DNA from: Gordoniibacillus kamchatkensis
GTDB taxonomy: Bacteria > Bacillota > Bacilli > Paenibacillales > NBRC-103111
Reading direction: 5' to 3'
Assembly (NCBI RefSeq): GCF_000829455.1
Contig: NZ_JXAK01000031.1
Span: forward strand, 1-64,000
Length of the DNA stretch: 64,000 bases
Shown one piece after another: positions 45,857-54,235 of this stretch. Within the stretch, counting starts at the first letter, position 1; each line of letters starts with the position of its first letter. The position numbers and the translations under genes were made by a program. Under the pieces are notes generated by a model that was not told where the DNA came from, made no database searches, and saw only the letters and a list, made by a program, of their open reading frames with translations.

Positions 45857-46897
45857 TCACCTGCCGTCTCTGTAGTGGATGGCAACGCCTTTGTCCCTTA
45901 GCATATCGCGGGCGAGAGGCGACACGAGCGCCGTTTTGCCGAGCGTAACGCTGGAGACGCTATGCGCCGTTACGTGCCGGTTCACCCAATCGGCGGACAG
46001 CAGCTTGCCTTCGAAAGTCAGTCCCGCCTCTGCCTCGCCCTGCGCCGAAACGGCCGCTGCCCCTGCGATTGTGCCTGCGAACATGCCAGGGCCCGCGCCT
46101 ACGCCGACACCCGCACCTGTATCCGCTCGTGCGTCCGCTCTTGCGCCAGCGCCTGCCCAGATCCCCGTGCCCGCTCCTGCGCTAGCGCCAGTGTCTGCAC
46201 CTGCACCTGCACCTGCTCCCGCACCTGTACCTGCACCCGCACCTGCTCCCGCACCTGCTCCCGCACCCGTTCCCCCGCCTGCTCCCTCTTCCGCGCCCGG
46301 GCGGCCAGCCCGGCACTTGCGCACGACGGCTTCGGCCAAGCTTTGGCAAGGCGCGAACTCCACCCCGAACGACTGCAGCTCTTGCTTGTAGTAGGCAAAC
46401 AGGCTGCGGTAAGGCCGGGGCAGCTCCAGCGTCTTCAGCGTGCGCCGGTCGGCTCTTTTCAAGCCGGCCTTGTCTTCGCCGACAAGCACGAACTTGTTCA
46501 GCACAAGCGCCGCGAACATCATTTCCGATTTGATCGTACCCTTCAGTCCCAAAGCGGCCCGGGCGGCGTTATCGAGGTCGAGCTCGGGGATGACGATGCC
46601 GTCGTATTCGAGCGGAAGCTCAAGCGGGGACGGGGCGTTTTCGTCGGCGGCGATCGTTTTGCCGGGCCCGCCGCATTCGATTTGATGTATGCCGAGCCAT
46701 GACGACGTCTCGCCGTCAAGGAACAGCAAGTCGTAACAAATGCCGCAGTTTTGCAAATGAATAAAATGGTCCGCGTAAGCTTCATGGGCCGTGCTGTCGC
46801 AAAAAACGTACAGCACTTTAGGCCGTTTGGCCGTTTCCGCCCGCATCGCCTGCACGAGCTCGCGGACGATCGCTTCGACCGTTTGCTTGATTTCCAC
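45857..46897 (-). CDS. Ethanolamine-utilisation-associated protein with Gly/Ala repeat linker
   Basis: The 346-residue protein has an N-terminal domain (about 1-200: '[12 protein letters not shown]', '[20 protein letters not shown]', '[20 protein letters not shown]', '[11 protein letters not shown]') and a short C-terminal domain (about 295-346: '[20 protein letters not shown]', '[17 protein letters not shown]'). Both match an uncharacterised family found in Firmicute eut operons (TIGR02536-like), possibly a flavoprotein-like fold. A Gly-Ala repeat of about 80 residues separates the two domains. The first helix resembles an encapsulation peptide, so the protein may be luminal. Confidence 0.8.
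   Translation of the reverse strand: MEIKQTVEAIVRELVQAMRAETAKRPKVLYVFCDSTAHEAYADHFIHLQNCGICYDLLFLDGETSSWLGIHQIECGGPGKTIAADENAPSPLELPLEYDGIVIPELDLDNAARAALGLKGTIKSEMMFAALVLNKFVLVGEDKAGLKRADRRTLKTLELPRPYRSLFAYYKQELQSFGVEFAPCQSLAEAVVRKCRAGRPGAEEGAGGGTGAGAGAGAGAGAGTGAGAGAGAGADTGASAGAGTGIWAGAGARADARADTGAGVGVGAGPGMFAGTIAGAAAVSAQGEAEAGLTFEGKLLSADWVNRHVTAHSVSSVTLGKTALVSPLARDMLRDKGVAIHYRDGR
46105..46290 (-). repeat. In-frame minisatellite coding for Gly-Ala linker
   Basis: Degenerate hexanucleotide units (GGTGCA, GGAGCG, GGTGCG and variants on the minus strand) encode an alternating Gly-Ala tract within the eut-associated gene. The tract is purest at 46195-46280 and more degenerate towards 46105. Replication slippage could change its length. 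Confidence 0.8.
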
Positions 46898-46903
46898 TTG
46901 CAG

Positions 46904-47694
46904 CTACCTCCCTGCGCCTGCCGCGAATTCGCCGTTTTTGCCGATCATCCGCACCGTATCCCCTGATCTGAGGCAGGCGGCGTTCGCTTCATCCGTATCG
47001 ATATGGAAGTCCAGCGAAAACCGCTCGTCGACCCGTACAATCACATCGGCGAAAATGATCTGGCGCTCCCCCCTGCTCCGCACCATAATCCGGTCTCCGT
47101 GCGCGACACCAAAACGGGCCGCATCGGCGGGAGACATATGGACATGGTTGTGCGCGGCGATCAGCCTTCGGACAAAACGATGGCGCCCAGCTCCCCGGCG
47201 ATCGTAATGCCCGGCGTGCCCGCGATGTTCCCGGACAACCTTACGGGAGGATGCACGCCGAGCGTATACCCGTCCGTACGGGAAATTTCCGCTTGCGTCG
47301 CGCCGCGCGAAGGACCGAGTATGCGCACATGGGGAATGACTCCTTTCGGGCCGACGAGCGTCACCGTCTCCTTCGCGGCGAACTGCCCTTTCTGCGACAG
47401 CTCGCGCAGCGGCGTCAGGCGGTAGCCGGCGCCGAACAACGCGGCGACATGCTCATCCGACAAATGCACGTGCCGGCCCGATACGCCGACGGGAATCGCG
47501 GGGCCGGGATCGCCGGTCCGGGCTTGCATAGCCGCCGCTTCCGCTCCCGTACGGCTGAGGGCGATCCCTCTGCTTTTCAAAAAATCGGCGGCGGCCGGCG
47601 TCAGCTTATCTTCTTTTGCAACCGGAAACGGGTTCGGGATGCCTTTGCCCTTGACCGACTGGGCGCGCAGCTGCGTTTCCGTAATGAGCGCCAT
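46904..47694 (-). CDS. pduL: Phosphate propanoyl/acetyltransferase PduL (single-base frameshift)
   Basis: PduL converts acetyl-CoA and phosphate to acetyl phosphate inside the compartment. The N-terminus (ITETQLRAQSVKGKGIPNPF) is a likely targeting extension. Two PduL domains follow: 'IPVGVSGRHVHLSDEHVAAL' and, after the break, 'HVHMSPADAARFGVAHG' and 'DFHIDTDEANAACL'. The given frame stops at TGA after 'AIVLSEG'. One base at 47161-47165 restores 'SEGLIAAHNHVHMSPADAAR', including the second zinc His pair, for 263 residues. Confidence 0.93.
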
Positions 47695-47702
47695 AGAGAC
47701 GA

Positions 47703-47990
47703 TTACCCTTCAAGCTTCGGCAAAATGTGCTCGATGTCGGAATGAGGGCGCGGAATGACGTGGACGGAAATGAGCTCGCCGATTTTTTCCGCAGCCGCGG
47801 CGCCGGCATCGGTCGCGGCTTTGACGGCGCCGACGTCGCCCCGAACCATGACCGTGACGAGCCCTCCGCCGACATGCACCTTGCCGATCAGTTTTACGTT
47901 CGCCGCCTTGACCATAGCGTCGGCCGCCTCGATCGAGCCGACAAGTCCTTTCGTCTCCACCATGCCTAATGCGGACATTTCTCCAGCCAT
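47703..47990 (-). CDS. eutM: EutM, canonical hexameric BMC-H shell protein
   Basis: The 95-residue major shell protein has '[20 protein letters not shown]', '[20 protein letters not shown]' (pore-loop side) and '[20 protein letters not shown]'. It forms flat hexamer tiles with a central pore for ethanolamine. Full length. It lies between eutE and pduL. Confidence 0.97.
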   Translation of the reverse strand: MAGEMSALGMVETKGLVGSIEAADAMVKAANVKLIGKVHVGGGLVTVMVRGDVGAVKAATDAGAAAAEKIGELISVHVIPRPHSDIEHILPKLEG

Positions 47991-48013
47991 CGTTAATTCC
48001 TCCCTGGTATAAG

Positions 48014-49502
48014 TTATTCAGCTGCTTTAGCTTGTATTTCCGACAGCACGCGCCTGACGATGCTCATCACTTCGTCGCGCGTAATCCCCAGCCCGTTATC
48101 GCCCTGCAGCGCGTTCGCCGTCTTCGCGTTAGCGGCAGGCGGTTCGTCCGAGGCAACGTCCCGGATGCCGAAAGCGACCCGCTTGATGTTCAGCAGATGC
48201 TGCGGCCCGATATTGTCCGACGTGATGTTGTTGCCGAACGAGCCGCATCCGAGCGTCATCGACGGCATAATCCCCGTCGTGGCGCCGATCCCGCCGAACG
48301 TCGTACCGGCCCCCACCACGATGCGCGACGCCGGTTTTTCCAGACCGAACGCTTCCACGACCGCCATATCTTCGCAATGAATGCCCAGCGTATGCCCGAG
48401 CCCGCCCAGCTCCAGCAGCTCGATGCACTTTCGGCAGCCTTCTTGCCAATCGGCAACCGTGTAAAGCGCGAGCACAGGGCTCAGCTTTTCCACGGAAAAA
48501 GGGTGCTCCAGCCCAACCTCCGTTTCTTCCGCAATCAGGACGCGAGCTTCTGCGGGAACGGAAATTCCGGCCATGCCGCAATCGCTTGCGGCGATTTGCC
48601 GACGATTTTCGGATTTAAGCTTTTGCCGCTCATGAGCACGGCTGCGACTTGCTGCTTCTGCCGCTGGTCCAGAAAATAGGCCCCTTGCCGCGTCAGCTCC
48701 TGCATCAGCTGCGGCTTGATCGCCTGATCCGCGACGATGGCTTGCTCGGAAGCGCAGATGGTGCCGTAGTCGAACGTCTTGCTTTGCAGGATGAGGCTTA
48801 CCGCTTTGGCGATGTTCGCGCTGCGGTGAATGTATACCGGCACGTTGCCGGGCCCGACGCCGTACGCCGGTTTGCCGGAGCTGTACGCCGCCTTGACCAT
48901 TCCCGTGCCGCCGGTAGCGAGAATGAGATCGGTCAGCTTGTGCCTCATCAGTTCACCCGTCGCCTCGATGGACGGCTGCGTCAAGCATGAATGAGCCCCG
49001 TGGGCGCTCCCGCCTTCTCCGCCGCTTGCCGCATCAGCCTGGCCGCCTCCTGCGAGCAGCGCAGCGCCGCTGGGTGCGGGCTGATCACGATGGCGTTCCG
49101 CGCCTTCAGCGCAATCAGGCATTTGAAAAGAACGGTCGAGGTCGGATTCGTCGACGGAATGACCGCGGCCACCACGCCTACCGGCTGCGCGATTTCCCAC
49201 ACTTTCCGCTCCTCGTCTTTGCGGATGACGCCGACGGTCGGCATATCCTTGATCGCTTCGTACACCTGGCGCGCTACGAACAAATTTTTCGCCTTTTTGT
49301 CGGCGGCCTTGCCGTAGCCCGTTTCCTCCGCCGCCAGCGCGCCGAGCCGTTCGGCTTCCGCTTCCGCGGCCTGCGCCATGGAGGCGACGATGGCGTCGAT
49401 TTGCGGCTGGGTCATTTTTTCCAGCTGCTTCTGAGCGGCTTTCGCCTCGTGCAGGCAATCGCGAACTTCCTGTATCGCTTGCAAATCCGGATCGAGCTTC
49501 AT
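48014..49502 (-). CDS. eutE: EutE, CoA-acylating acetaldehyde dehydrogenase (two one-base losses)
   Basis: EutE makes acetyl-CoA from acetaldehyde, CoA and NAD. Three in-order fragments match: residues 1-172 with '[20 protein letters not shown]'; a middle part with '[20 protein letters not shown]', 'GPGNVPVYI' and the catalytic Cys in '[17 protein letters not shown]'; and a C-terminal part with '[20 protein letters not shown]'. Bases lost at 48985-48988 and 48573-48577 separate them; repair gives 496 residues. The N-terminus lacks a separate targeting helix. The C-terminus ends in an amphipathic helix ([16 protein letters not shown]) after a flexible linker, which may do the targeting. Confidence 0.93.
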
Positions 49503-49511
49503 CCGGCCCGC

Positions 49512-49795
49512 TCACTCCTTTCTATCAAAAATATCCAAAGCGCTGCGGTCGGGGCGCGGAATGACGCGGCTGGCCAGCAGCCGGCCAACTTTGCGCGCCT
49601 CGGCCGCGCCCGCGTCCACCGCCGCTTGCACGGAGCTACGTCGCCGAGCACATATACGGTGACGATGCCCGCATCCGCTTTCTCATACGCCGCCACGCGG
49701 ACGTCCGCCGCCTTCGCGGCCGCATCCGCCGCTGCAATGAGGGCGGGCATCCCCATCGTCTCCAGCATGCCTAACGCCATGCCGTCCCATTTCAT
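49512..49795 (-). CDS. Second BMC-H shell protein, EutM/PduA-like (single-base frameshift)
   Basis: It reads 'MALGMLETMGMPALIAAADA' and 'VYVLGDVA', then breaks. One base at 49632-49636 restores 'SVQAAVDAGAAEARKVGRLL' and 'SRVIPRPDRSALDIFDRKE' with a stop at 49512-49514, so 94 residues. It diverges from EutM in the pore region (EKADAGIVTVYV in place of [12 protein letters not shown]), suggesting a different pore lining. The stop lies ten bases before eutE. Confidence 0.9.
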
Positions 49796-49815
49796 CGCAA
49801 TTCACCGCTTTTCCG

Positions 49816-50472
49816 TTATCCTGGTTTCGTCGGCTCCCGGGCGACTCTGCGGACGGCTTCGGCGAACGCCTCGGCCGCCGCCGCGCAGGCCGATTGGCTG
49901 CCCGTCAGCAGCCCGCCGGCAAAATTCGTTTCGGTGGGAGGGCCGTAAAACCGGCACAGCCGGACGTCCGCCGCCTTGAGCGCGGCATCCAGGCCGTAAA
50001 CCGCCTCCAGTGGCGGAGCGATCAAATAAGCGATCGGCTCGCCTTCGGCAATCCCCGCCTGTTTGGACAAATAGGACCCGCTTCTGGAGATGACGTGGGC
50101 GTAATACGCATGAGTTCCTTCCTGGTTGAGGGCGTAAAAGCAAGCTCCGTTCTCCATCAGCTCGACCGCCGCATCCAGCCCGCTCTTCACTTCGGCCGGC
50201 GTTTCGCCGCCGATGATGCCGATAAACTCCCCCGACAGCGGACCGGACGCATGCGCCGAGCCGGCGTAAAACGAACGGGCATAGACGACTTCGACGGCCG
50301 CTTTCTTCGTCGCTTCGTCAATGGCGGTATAGCCGACATCGTCGATGCTCGACGTCAAGAGGCCCAGGCTGCGCATTCCTTTCTTCAGCTTCAGCTGCCG
50401 CGCGAGCGCCGCATCGACATTCGGTATCACCTTGACGGCAAGCGCGGCGGCGCGGATCGGTTGCTGTCTCAC
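49816..50472 (-). CDS. eutL: EutL, trimeric (BMC-T) shell protein
   Basis: The 218-residue tandem BMC protein closely follows EutL: 'LKKGMRSLGLLTSSIDDVGY', 'AAVEVVYARSFYAGSAHASG', 'HVISRSGSYLSKQAGIAEGE' and 'YLIAPPLEAVYGLDAALKAA'. EutL trimers have gated pores and bind ethanolamine at a small site. GTG 50472 is chosen since AGGTGAAGGGA precedes it and it matches the family N-terminus. It is the first gene of the operon, after the attenuator leader. Confidence 0.96.
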   Translation of the reverse strand: MRQQPIRAAALAVKVIPNVDAALARQLKLKKGMRSLGLLTSSIDDVGYTAIDEATKKAAVEVVYARSFYAGSAHASGPLSGEFIGIIGGETPAEVKSGLDAAVELMENGACFYALNQEGTHAYYAHVISRSGSYLSKQAGIAEGEPIAYLIAPPLEAVYGLDAALKAADVRLCRFYGPPTETNFAGGLLTGSQSACAAAAEAFAEAVRRVAREPTKPG

Positions 50473-50502
50473 TCCCTTCACCTCTTTGCCAATTTGGATG
50501 TG

Positions 50503-50572
50503 AAAAAAAGGCGCCCGAAAGAGGGAGCGCTGCCGCGCTCCTTCCTTCAAAGGCGCCTTTGCCTTTAGCTAT
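50503..50572 (-). promoter_or_regulatory. eut leader: intrinsic terminator with overlapping ANTAR-type hairpin (attenuator)
   Basis: In the transcript AAAGGCGCC (50552-50560) pairs with GGCGCCTTT (50507-50515), with an inner GGAGCGC/GCGCTCC stem and a U-run, forming a terminator before eutL. Just upstream AAAGGC-AAAGGC-GCCTTT can fold into a 6-bp stem with a hexaloop AAAGGC having A at position 1 and G at position 4. This is the EutV/ANTAR recognition pattern. The two folds share the second AAAGGC and GCC, so they exclude each other. A second hexaloop hairpin, usual for EutV sites, was not found with confidence. Confidence 0.75.
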
Positions 50573-50596
50573 CCACTTGTGCCTGCCTATACCCGA

Positions 50597-50625
50597 ATTG
50601 TAAGCGAAAGGCGCTTTTTTTGCAA
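50597..50625 (-). promoter_or_regulatory. Sigma-A promoter of the eut operon
   Basis: Minus strand: -35 TTGCAA, 17 nt, -10 TACAAT. The predicted start near 50590 gives a leader of about 118 nt that contains the attenuator. It begins only 21 nt after the stop of the upstream metallophosphatase gene. Confidence 0.75.
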
Positions 50626-50645
50626 GCGCTATCATCCAATTTTTC

Positions 50646-51589
50646 CTATTCGGACTGTACCGCTTCACGATTTGCGACAGTGCCGTCGCTTAGGCGGCAC
50701 CATGTTTCGAAGCGTCGCTCTCCGGCCCGCAGCGCAATCGTTCTGGCACCGCGGAGAAACCCTTCCCGCCCATACGTGTTATATCCCGTCGCCCGGCCGT
50801 AGCACAGCCGGATGCCGTGCAGCGTCCCCGTGTAATCGTTAATATGATCGTGGCCGACGAACGTACCCATGACGTCGCCCATTTCGACCATCGCCGCGAA
50901 AAAACCGGAATTGAGCGGAGGGCAGCATACTTCCTCCCATTTGCTGCCGCTGCAGCCCCCGCCTTCCCATACCTCCTTGTATTCCGGCACAGGAATGTGG
51001 AAGAACGCAAGCGCCGGCAGCGGCGTGCCTCCGTTATCGGCGGTGAGCGGCGGGATTCCCGCATATACCAATCGATCTGATCGCGCCGAATCCAGTCGTA
51101 GCCCTTCACATGAGAGAGTTCGGACACATTTCCGGAATCCAGCACGTATAAGGCCGCCGCCGTCCGGCCATCGGCATCCGCAACGGGAAGCACGTAATTG
51201 CCGCAGCCGGATACGCCATCCGGCCCAGCTTCCGCGATAGCGTGCTTATGCCCCTTTACAACCTCCATCAATTGCCGTCTCGTAATCAGCGCTTCCGTAT
51301 CGTGGTTGCCGAAGCATACCGCCCACGGAATGCCGCTCTGCTCCACCGTCGATACCGCATCGCGAAACGATTGAAACGGATCGCGGCAATGGCCGGCCGA
51401 AATGACGTCGCCCGTAAACACGACCAAGTCCGGCTTCTCCGCCTCCAGCACTTGAACCATCAGCGCTCTCGTACGCTCGTTGGCCTTGTCCGCTTCCAGT
51501 TCGGAATGCTTCCCGTCATGCCAATGAACATCGGTAAATTGCACGATGGTAAACGTTCCGTCCGCGCGAAATTGCAATGACTGCTTCAT
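50646..51589 (-). CDS. Metallophosphoesterase (calcineurin-like; single-base frameshift)
   Basis: The first part has 'IVQFTDVHWHDGKHSELEAD', 'PDLVVFTGDVISAGHCRDPF' and 'WAVCFGNHDTEALITRRQLM'. After the break it continues 'AGIPPLTADNGGTPLPALAF', 'FFHIPVPEYKEVWEG', 'FVGHDHINDYTG' and 'RIRLCYGRATGYNTYGREGF'-like sequence. One base at 51063-51067 joins them, giving 314 residues. The layout matches DCR2-type phosphoesterases. It is the third gene of the DeoR-PHP operon; its ATG overlaps the PHP stop (TAATG). Confidence 0.85.
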
Positions 51590-52608
51590 TATTCTGCCCC
51601 TTTGTCGCAATTTGGTTCAAGCGGCGCATGGAAGCGCTTGCCTCCCTCGAAATAGACGATTTCCGTATAGCCCGACCGCGCCAGTAAGCCTGCCGCCTCA
51701 TCGAGAAGCGTGCCGATATCGTCCGGAAAATGGGCGTCCGAGCTCATCGTAACCGGAACGCCGTGCTTGGCCAAAACTTGCAGAAACGCGGGACTCGGAC
51801 AAGCTTCCTTGACCGGATAACGGTAGGCCAGCCCCGTATTGATTTCCGTCGCGACGCCGGCCTTCTTGAGCGCTGCGGCGACTTCTTCGTACATCGGCAG
51901 CAAGACGCTCTCGTCCGGCCGGAAATTAAACACCTTCAAATTGTCCAAATGGGCGATGATATGGAACAATCCGCTGGCCGCCGCGCTTTGCACGGTAGCG
52001 AACAGCTGCTTGTATAAGGCCGCCAAATCTTTGCCTTCGAACATATATTGCGCTTCCGGGTTGTCGAAGCCCCAGCCGTCGAGAAAATGAACGGAGCCGA
52101 TCACATAGTCCAGCTCGTAGTGCGCCAGCAGCCGCCGAAGCTCCGCTTCCCCGCCCGGGAAAAAGTCGGCTTCAACGCCGAGCGATACGGGATAACCGGC
52201 CCGCTTCGCATGGCGCACCGCCTGCAGGAACGGCTCTATGGAACCGACGCACACCCTGTCCAGCCAATACCGCTGCATGCGGCCAAGTGGCGTATCATCC
52301 ATGACGATATGGGACTCGTAATAGGAACGAAATTCCGTAAACCGGTACAAATGATCGACCATGCCGAAGCGCTCGATGCCTCTGGCCTTGCCTTCGGCGA
52401 AATAATAGCCAAGCCATTCCTCGCTGAAACAGCCCTTCTCCATTCTGTCCCGCAGCAGCTCCGCAAGCCCGCCGGCCCACGCCAAGGAATGGGGCTCCGC
52501 CGCCTCTCCGGCTTGCGGATGCACGTGCTCCAGCGCCCTCGCGGTACGCCCGAGCCAGCTTGCCGAATACGGTCCCTCTTCCAAATGAAAGTGAAAATCA
52601 ACCTTCAC
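51589..52608 (-). CDS. PHP-domain phosphatase (histidinol-phosphatase HisJ-like)
   Basis: The 339-residue PHP metal-dependent hydrolase has 'DFHFHLEEGPYSASW' (first His pair), 'FGMVDHLYRF', 'PVSLGVEADFFPGGEAELR', 'DYVIGSVHFLDGWGFDNPE' (typical of HisJ), 'HIIAHLDNLKVF', 'TEINTGL' and 'PVTMSSDAHFPDDIG'. No his genes are nearby and a DeoR regulator precedes it, so a sugar-phosphate or other phosphate ester is a likelier substrate than histidinol phosphate. GTG 52608 overlaps the DeoR stop (GTGA). Confidence 0.8.
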   Translation of the reverse strand: MKVDFHFHLEEGPYSASWLGRTARALEHVHPQAGEAAEPHSLAWAGGLAELLRDRMEKGCFSEEWLGYYFAEGKARGIERFGMVDHLYRFTEFRSYYESHIVMDDTPLGRMQRYWLDRVCVGSIEPFLQAVRHAKRAGYPVSLGVEADFFPGGEAELRRLLAHYELDYVIGSVHFLDGWGFDNPEAQYMFEGKDLAALYKQLFATVQSAAASGLFHIIAHLDNLKVFNFRPDESVLLPMYEEVAAALKKAGVATEINTGLAYRYPVKEACPSPAFLQVLAKHGVPVTMSSDAHFPDDIGTLLDEAAGLLARSGYTEIVYFEGGKRFHAPLEPNCDKGAE

Positions 52609-53390
52609 CCGTTTCCCTCCTGCTCTGCAATTAGCAGTTCTATACTTTTCTCCCGGAATTGGCGCACCAGCTCTTCCGGACAGCCGCGATCGGTGACGAT
52701 CATCGAAACGTCCTGCAAAGAGGAGATGCGGCAAAAGGTCGATACGCCGAATTTGGAATGGTCCGCCAACACAATCGCTTCCTCCGCGCGCTCGATCATT
52801 TTCCGGGAAATACTCGCTTCGTGCAGGTCGTAGTCGGTGATGCCGTCCACCAGCGACACGCCTCCGACGGAAATAAACGCTTTGTGCACTTTAAACTGCT
52901 GCAGCGTTTGCTCGGCCAGCGCTCCTCCCGCGGATTGCAAAGCGGCGTTGATCTCCCCTCCCGCAAAATGATTGTCGCCTTTGAACGTCTCCAAGGCCAG
53001 CAGCATAACCGGCACGGAGTGCGTCACGATCGTTACGTCGGACCTGCCCTGCAGATGGCGAATAACTTCCATCGTCGTCGTCCCGTTATCGATCATGACC
53101 GTCTCGTTTTCCTTCACAAGCGAAGCTGCCAGCTTGCCGATCGCTTCCTTCTCCGCTTTGTTGATTTGGGTCCGCTGGCTGAACGGAGGCTCCCATATGT
53201 GCGTCCCCGTCTTGACGGCGCCGCCGTACACCTTTTTCAGCATCCCCTCCTTTTCCAGCCGGTCCAAATCGCGCCGAATCGTTTCCGGCGATACGGCGAG
53301 CCGCTCGGCAAGGCCGAACACCTGCACCTTCTCGTCCCGCAGCAATTGCTCCAATATCGTTTTCTTCCGCTCCTCAAACGTTAAAGACAT
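52605..53390 (-). CDS. DeoR/GlpR-family transcriptional regulator
   Basis: The 261-residue regulator has an N-terminal winged HTH ('FGLAERLAVSPETIRRDLDR', 'LEKEGMLKKVYGGAV'). The sugar-phosphate-sensing domain has 'VMIDNGTTTMEVIRHL', 'FISVGGVSLVDGITDYDLHE' and 'IVLADHSKFG'. Such proteins repress operons for phosphorylated sugars and release DNA when the effector binds. It is the first gene of a three-gene operon with the PHP and metallophosphatase genes. ATG 53390 follows GGGAGAGC; the longer open frame upstream is not family-like. Confidence 0.9.
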   Translation of the reverse strand: MSLTFEERKKTILEQLLRDEKVQVFGLAERLAVSPETIRRDLDRLEKEGMLKKVYGGAVKTGTHIWEPPFSQRTQINKAEKEAIGKLAASLVKENETVMIDNGTTTMEVIRHLQGRSDVTIVTHSVPVMLLALETFKGDNHFAGGEINAALQSAGGALAEQTLQQFKVHKAFISVGGVSLVDGITDYDLHEASISRKMIERAEEAIVLADHSKFGVSTFCRISSLQDVSMIVTDRGCPEELVRQFREKSIELLIAEQEGNG

Positions 53391-53650
53391 TGCTCTCCCA
53401 TCCCCTGTACCTGCTATGTATCTGTCACAAAAATCTTTCATAGAACGATATGCGCTCCAGACTCGAAACCCATGTACGGCTTTGTTCCCGGGCTTCGCCG
53501 CCCCGCCAGCCAAAAACGCTTACATGATGCCTGGCGCGATTCAGTACGGAAGCGTCTCCTTGCCGAACGCTAATTTCCCGTTTCAAGCAGGCCAACTTCC
53601 TTTTGTTGATTATTCATGACCGATGATGAACGATCTTATTGTTTATACCC

Positions 53651-53679
53651 ATCTTATGAATTTTCACGCCCGGTGTCAA
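53651..53679 (-). promoter_or_regulatory. Sigma-A promoter of the DeoR-PHP-phosphatase operon
   Basis: Minus strand: TTGACA, 17 nt, TAAGAT. The leader to the DeoR start is about 250 nt. The 487-nt region 53391-53877 holds no gene that I can support; apart from this promoter and the terminator at 53809 it is featureless. Confidence 0.65.
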
Positions 53680-53808
53680 AGAAAATTTTGAATATTCGTC
53701 TGTTTTCTTGTTGTTTTCGGTGACTCTACATTCGCGAATCCAATTTGAAATCGGAGGACAAGCTCTTTATCGCTTCAATGAACTTAAACATTCCGAATCA
53801 GTAAAAAA

Positions 53809-53845
53809 AATCCGACCGTGGCCGCCGCAGCGGCACGATCGGATT
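53809..53845 (-). terminator. Terminator after the 91-aa gene
   Basis: On the minus strand AATCCGATCGTGCCGC pairs with GCGGCCACGGTCGGATT (one bulge), followed by eight T residues. Confidence 0.88.
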
Positions 53846-53877
53846 ATTCCGTTTCACGCTAAATTGATGATCAGTCG

Positions 53878-54153
53878 TTAGACGAGCCGCGGCGACAAGG
53901 TCGGCGCTGCCGAACGAAACAGCTCATAAGCGTTCAGCAGAAACGCCTCAATTTTCGACCAGAGCGAATCCCTGCCTTGCTTGTAACGGATCGAGAGCTT
54001 AACCTCGCCTTTCCAATAAAACGTCAGCAAACAATACCGATTGCCGTAAACGAGTTCGATGTCCCAGCAGCGGTCGTGCAGCGGAAACTGCTCGCGGCCG
54101 ATGACCAGCTTCGCTTCTCCTTCCGACGTCTCGATTCGGACTTCGTGCTCCAT
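53878..54153 (-). CDS. Hypothetical protein under a c-di-GMP riboswitch, 91 aa
   Basis: The protein begins 'MEHEVRIETSEGEAKLVIGR' and continues 'DIELVYGNRYCLLTFYWKGE', a beta-rich first half, then a helix 'SLWSKIEAFLLNAYELF' and a short Pro/Leu tail. There is no signal peptide, membrane segment or recognised motif. GGGGGGAAGACAAA precedes the ATG at 54153. It is the only gene between the c-di-GMP-I riboswitch/terminator and the next terminator, so its expression should follow cyclic di-GMP. I do not recognise the family; roles in adhesion, motility or matrix are only guesses. Confidence 0.7.
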   Translation of the reverse strand: MEHEVRIETSEGEAKLVIGREQFPLHDRCWDIELVYGNRYCLLTFYWKGEVKLSIRYKQGRDSLWSKIEAFLLNAYELFRSAAPTLSPRLV

Positions 54154-54191
54154 TTTGTCTTCCCCCCCTCTTTTACCACGAATGATGTCAC

Positions 54192-54226
54192 AAAAAAAAG
54201 AACCTTTCACACCGTCAGGAAAGGTT
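54192..54226 (-). terminator. Expression-platform terminator of the c-di-GMP riboswitch
   Basis: On the minus strand AACCTTTC...GAAAGGTT (8-bp stem, 10-nt loop) is followed by CTTTTTTTTG. It lies 10 nt after the aptamer and 38 nt before the 91-aa gene, so ligand binding probably controls read-through. Confidence 0.85.
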
Positions 54227-54235
54227 TGTATCGCT

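Noticed and set aside
50524-50541. Second EutV hexaloop hairpin in the eut leader
   Set aside because: GGAGCGC/GCGCTCC closes a 4-nt loop; opening one pair gives CGGCAG, which lacks A1 and G4, so it is treated as the upper terminator stem.
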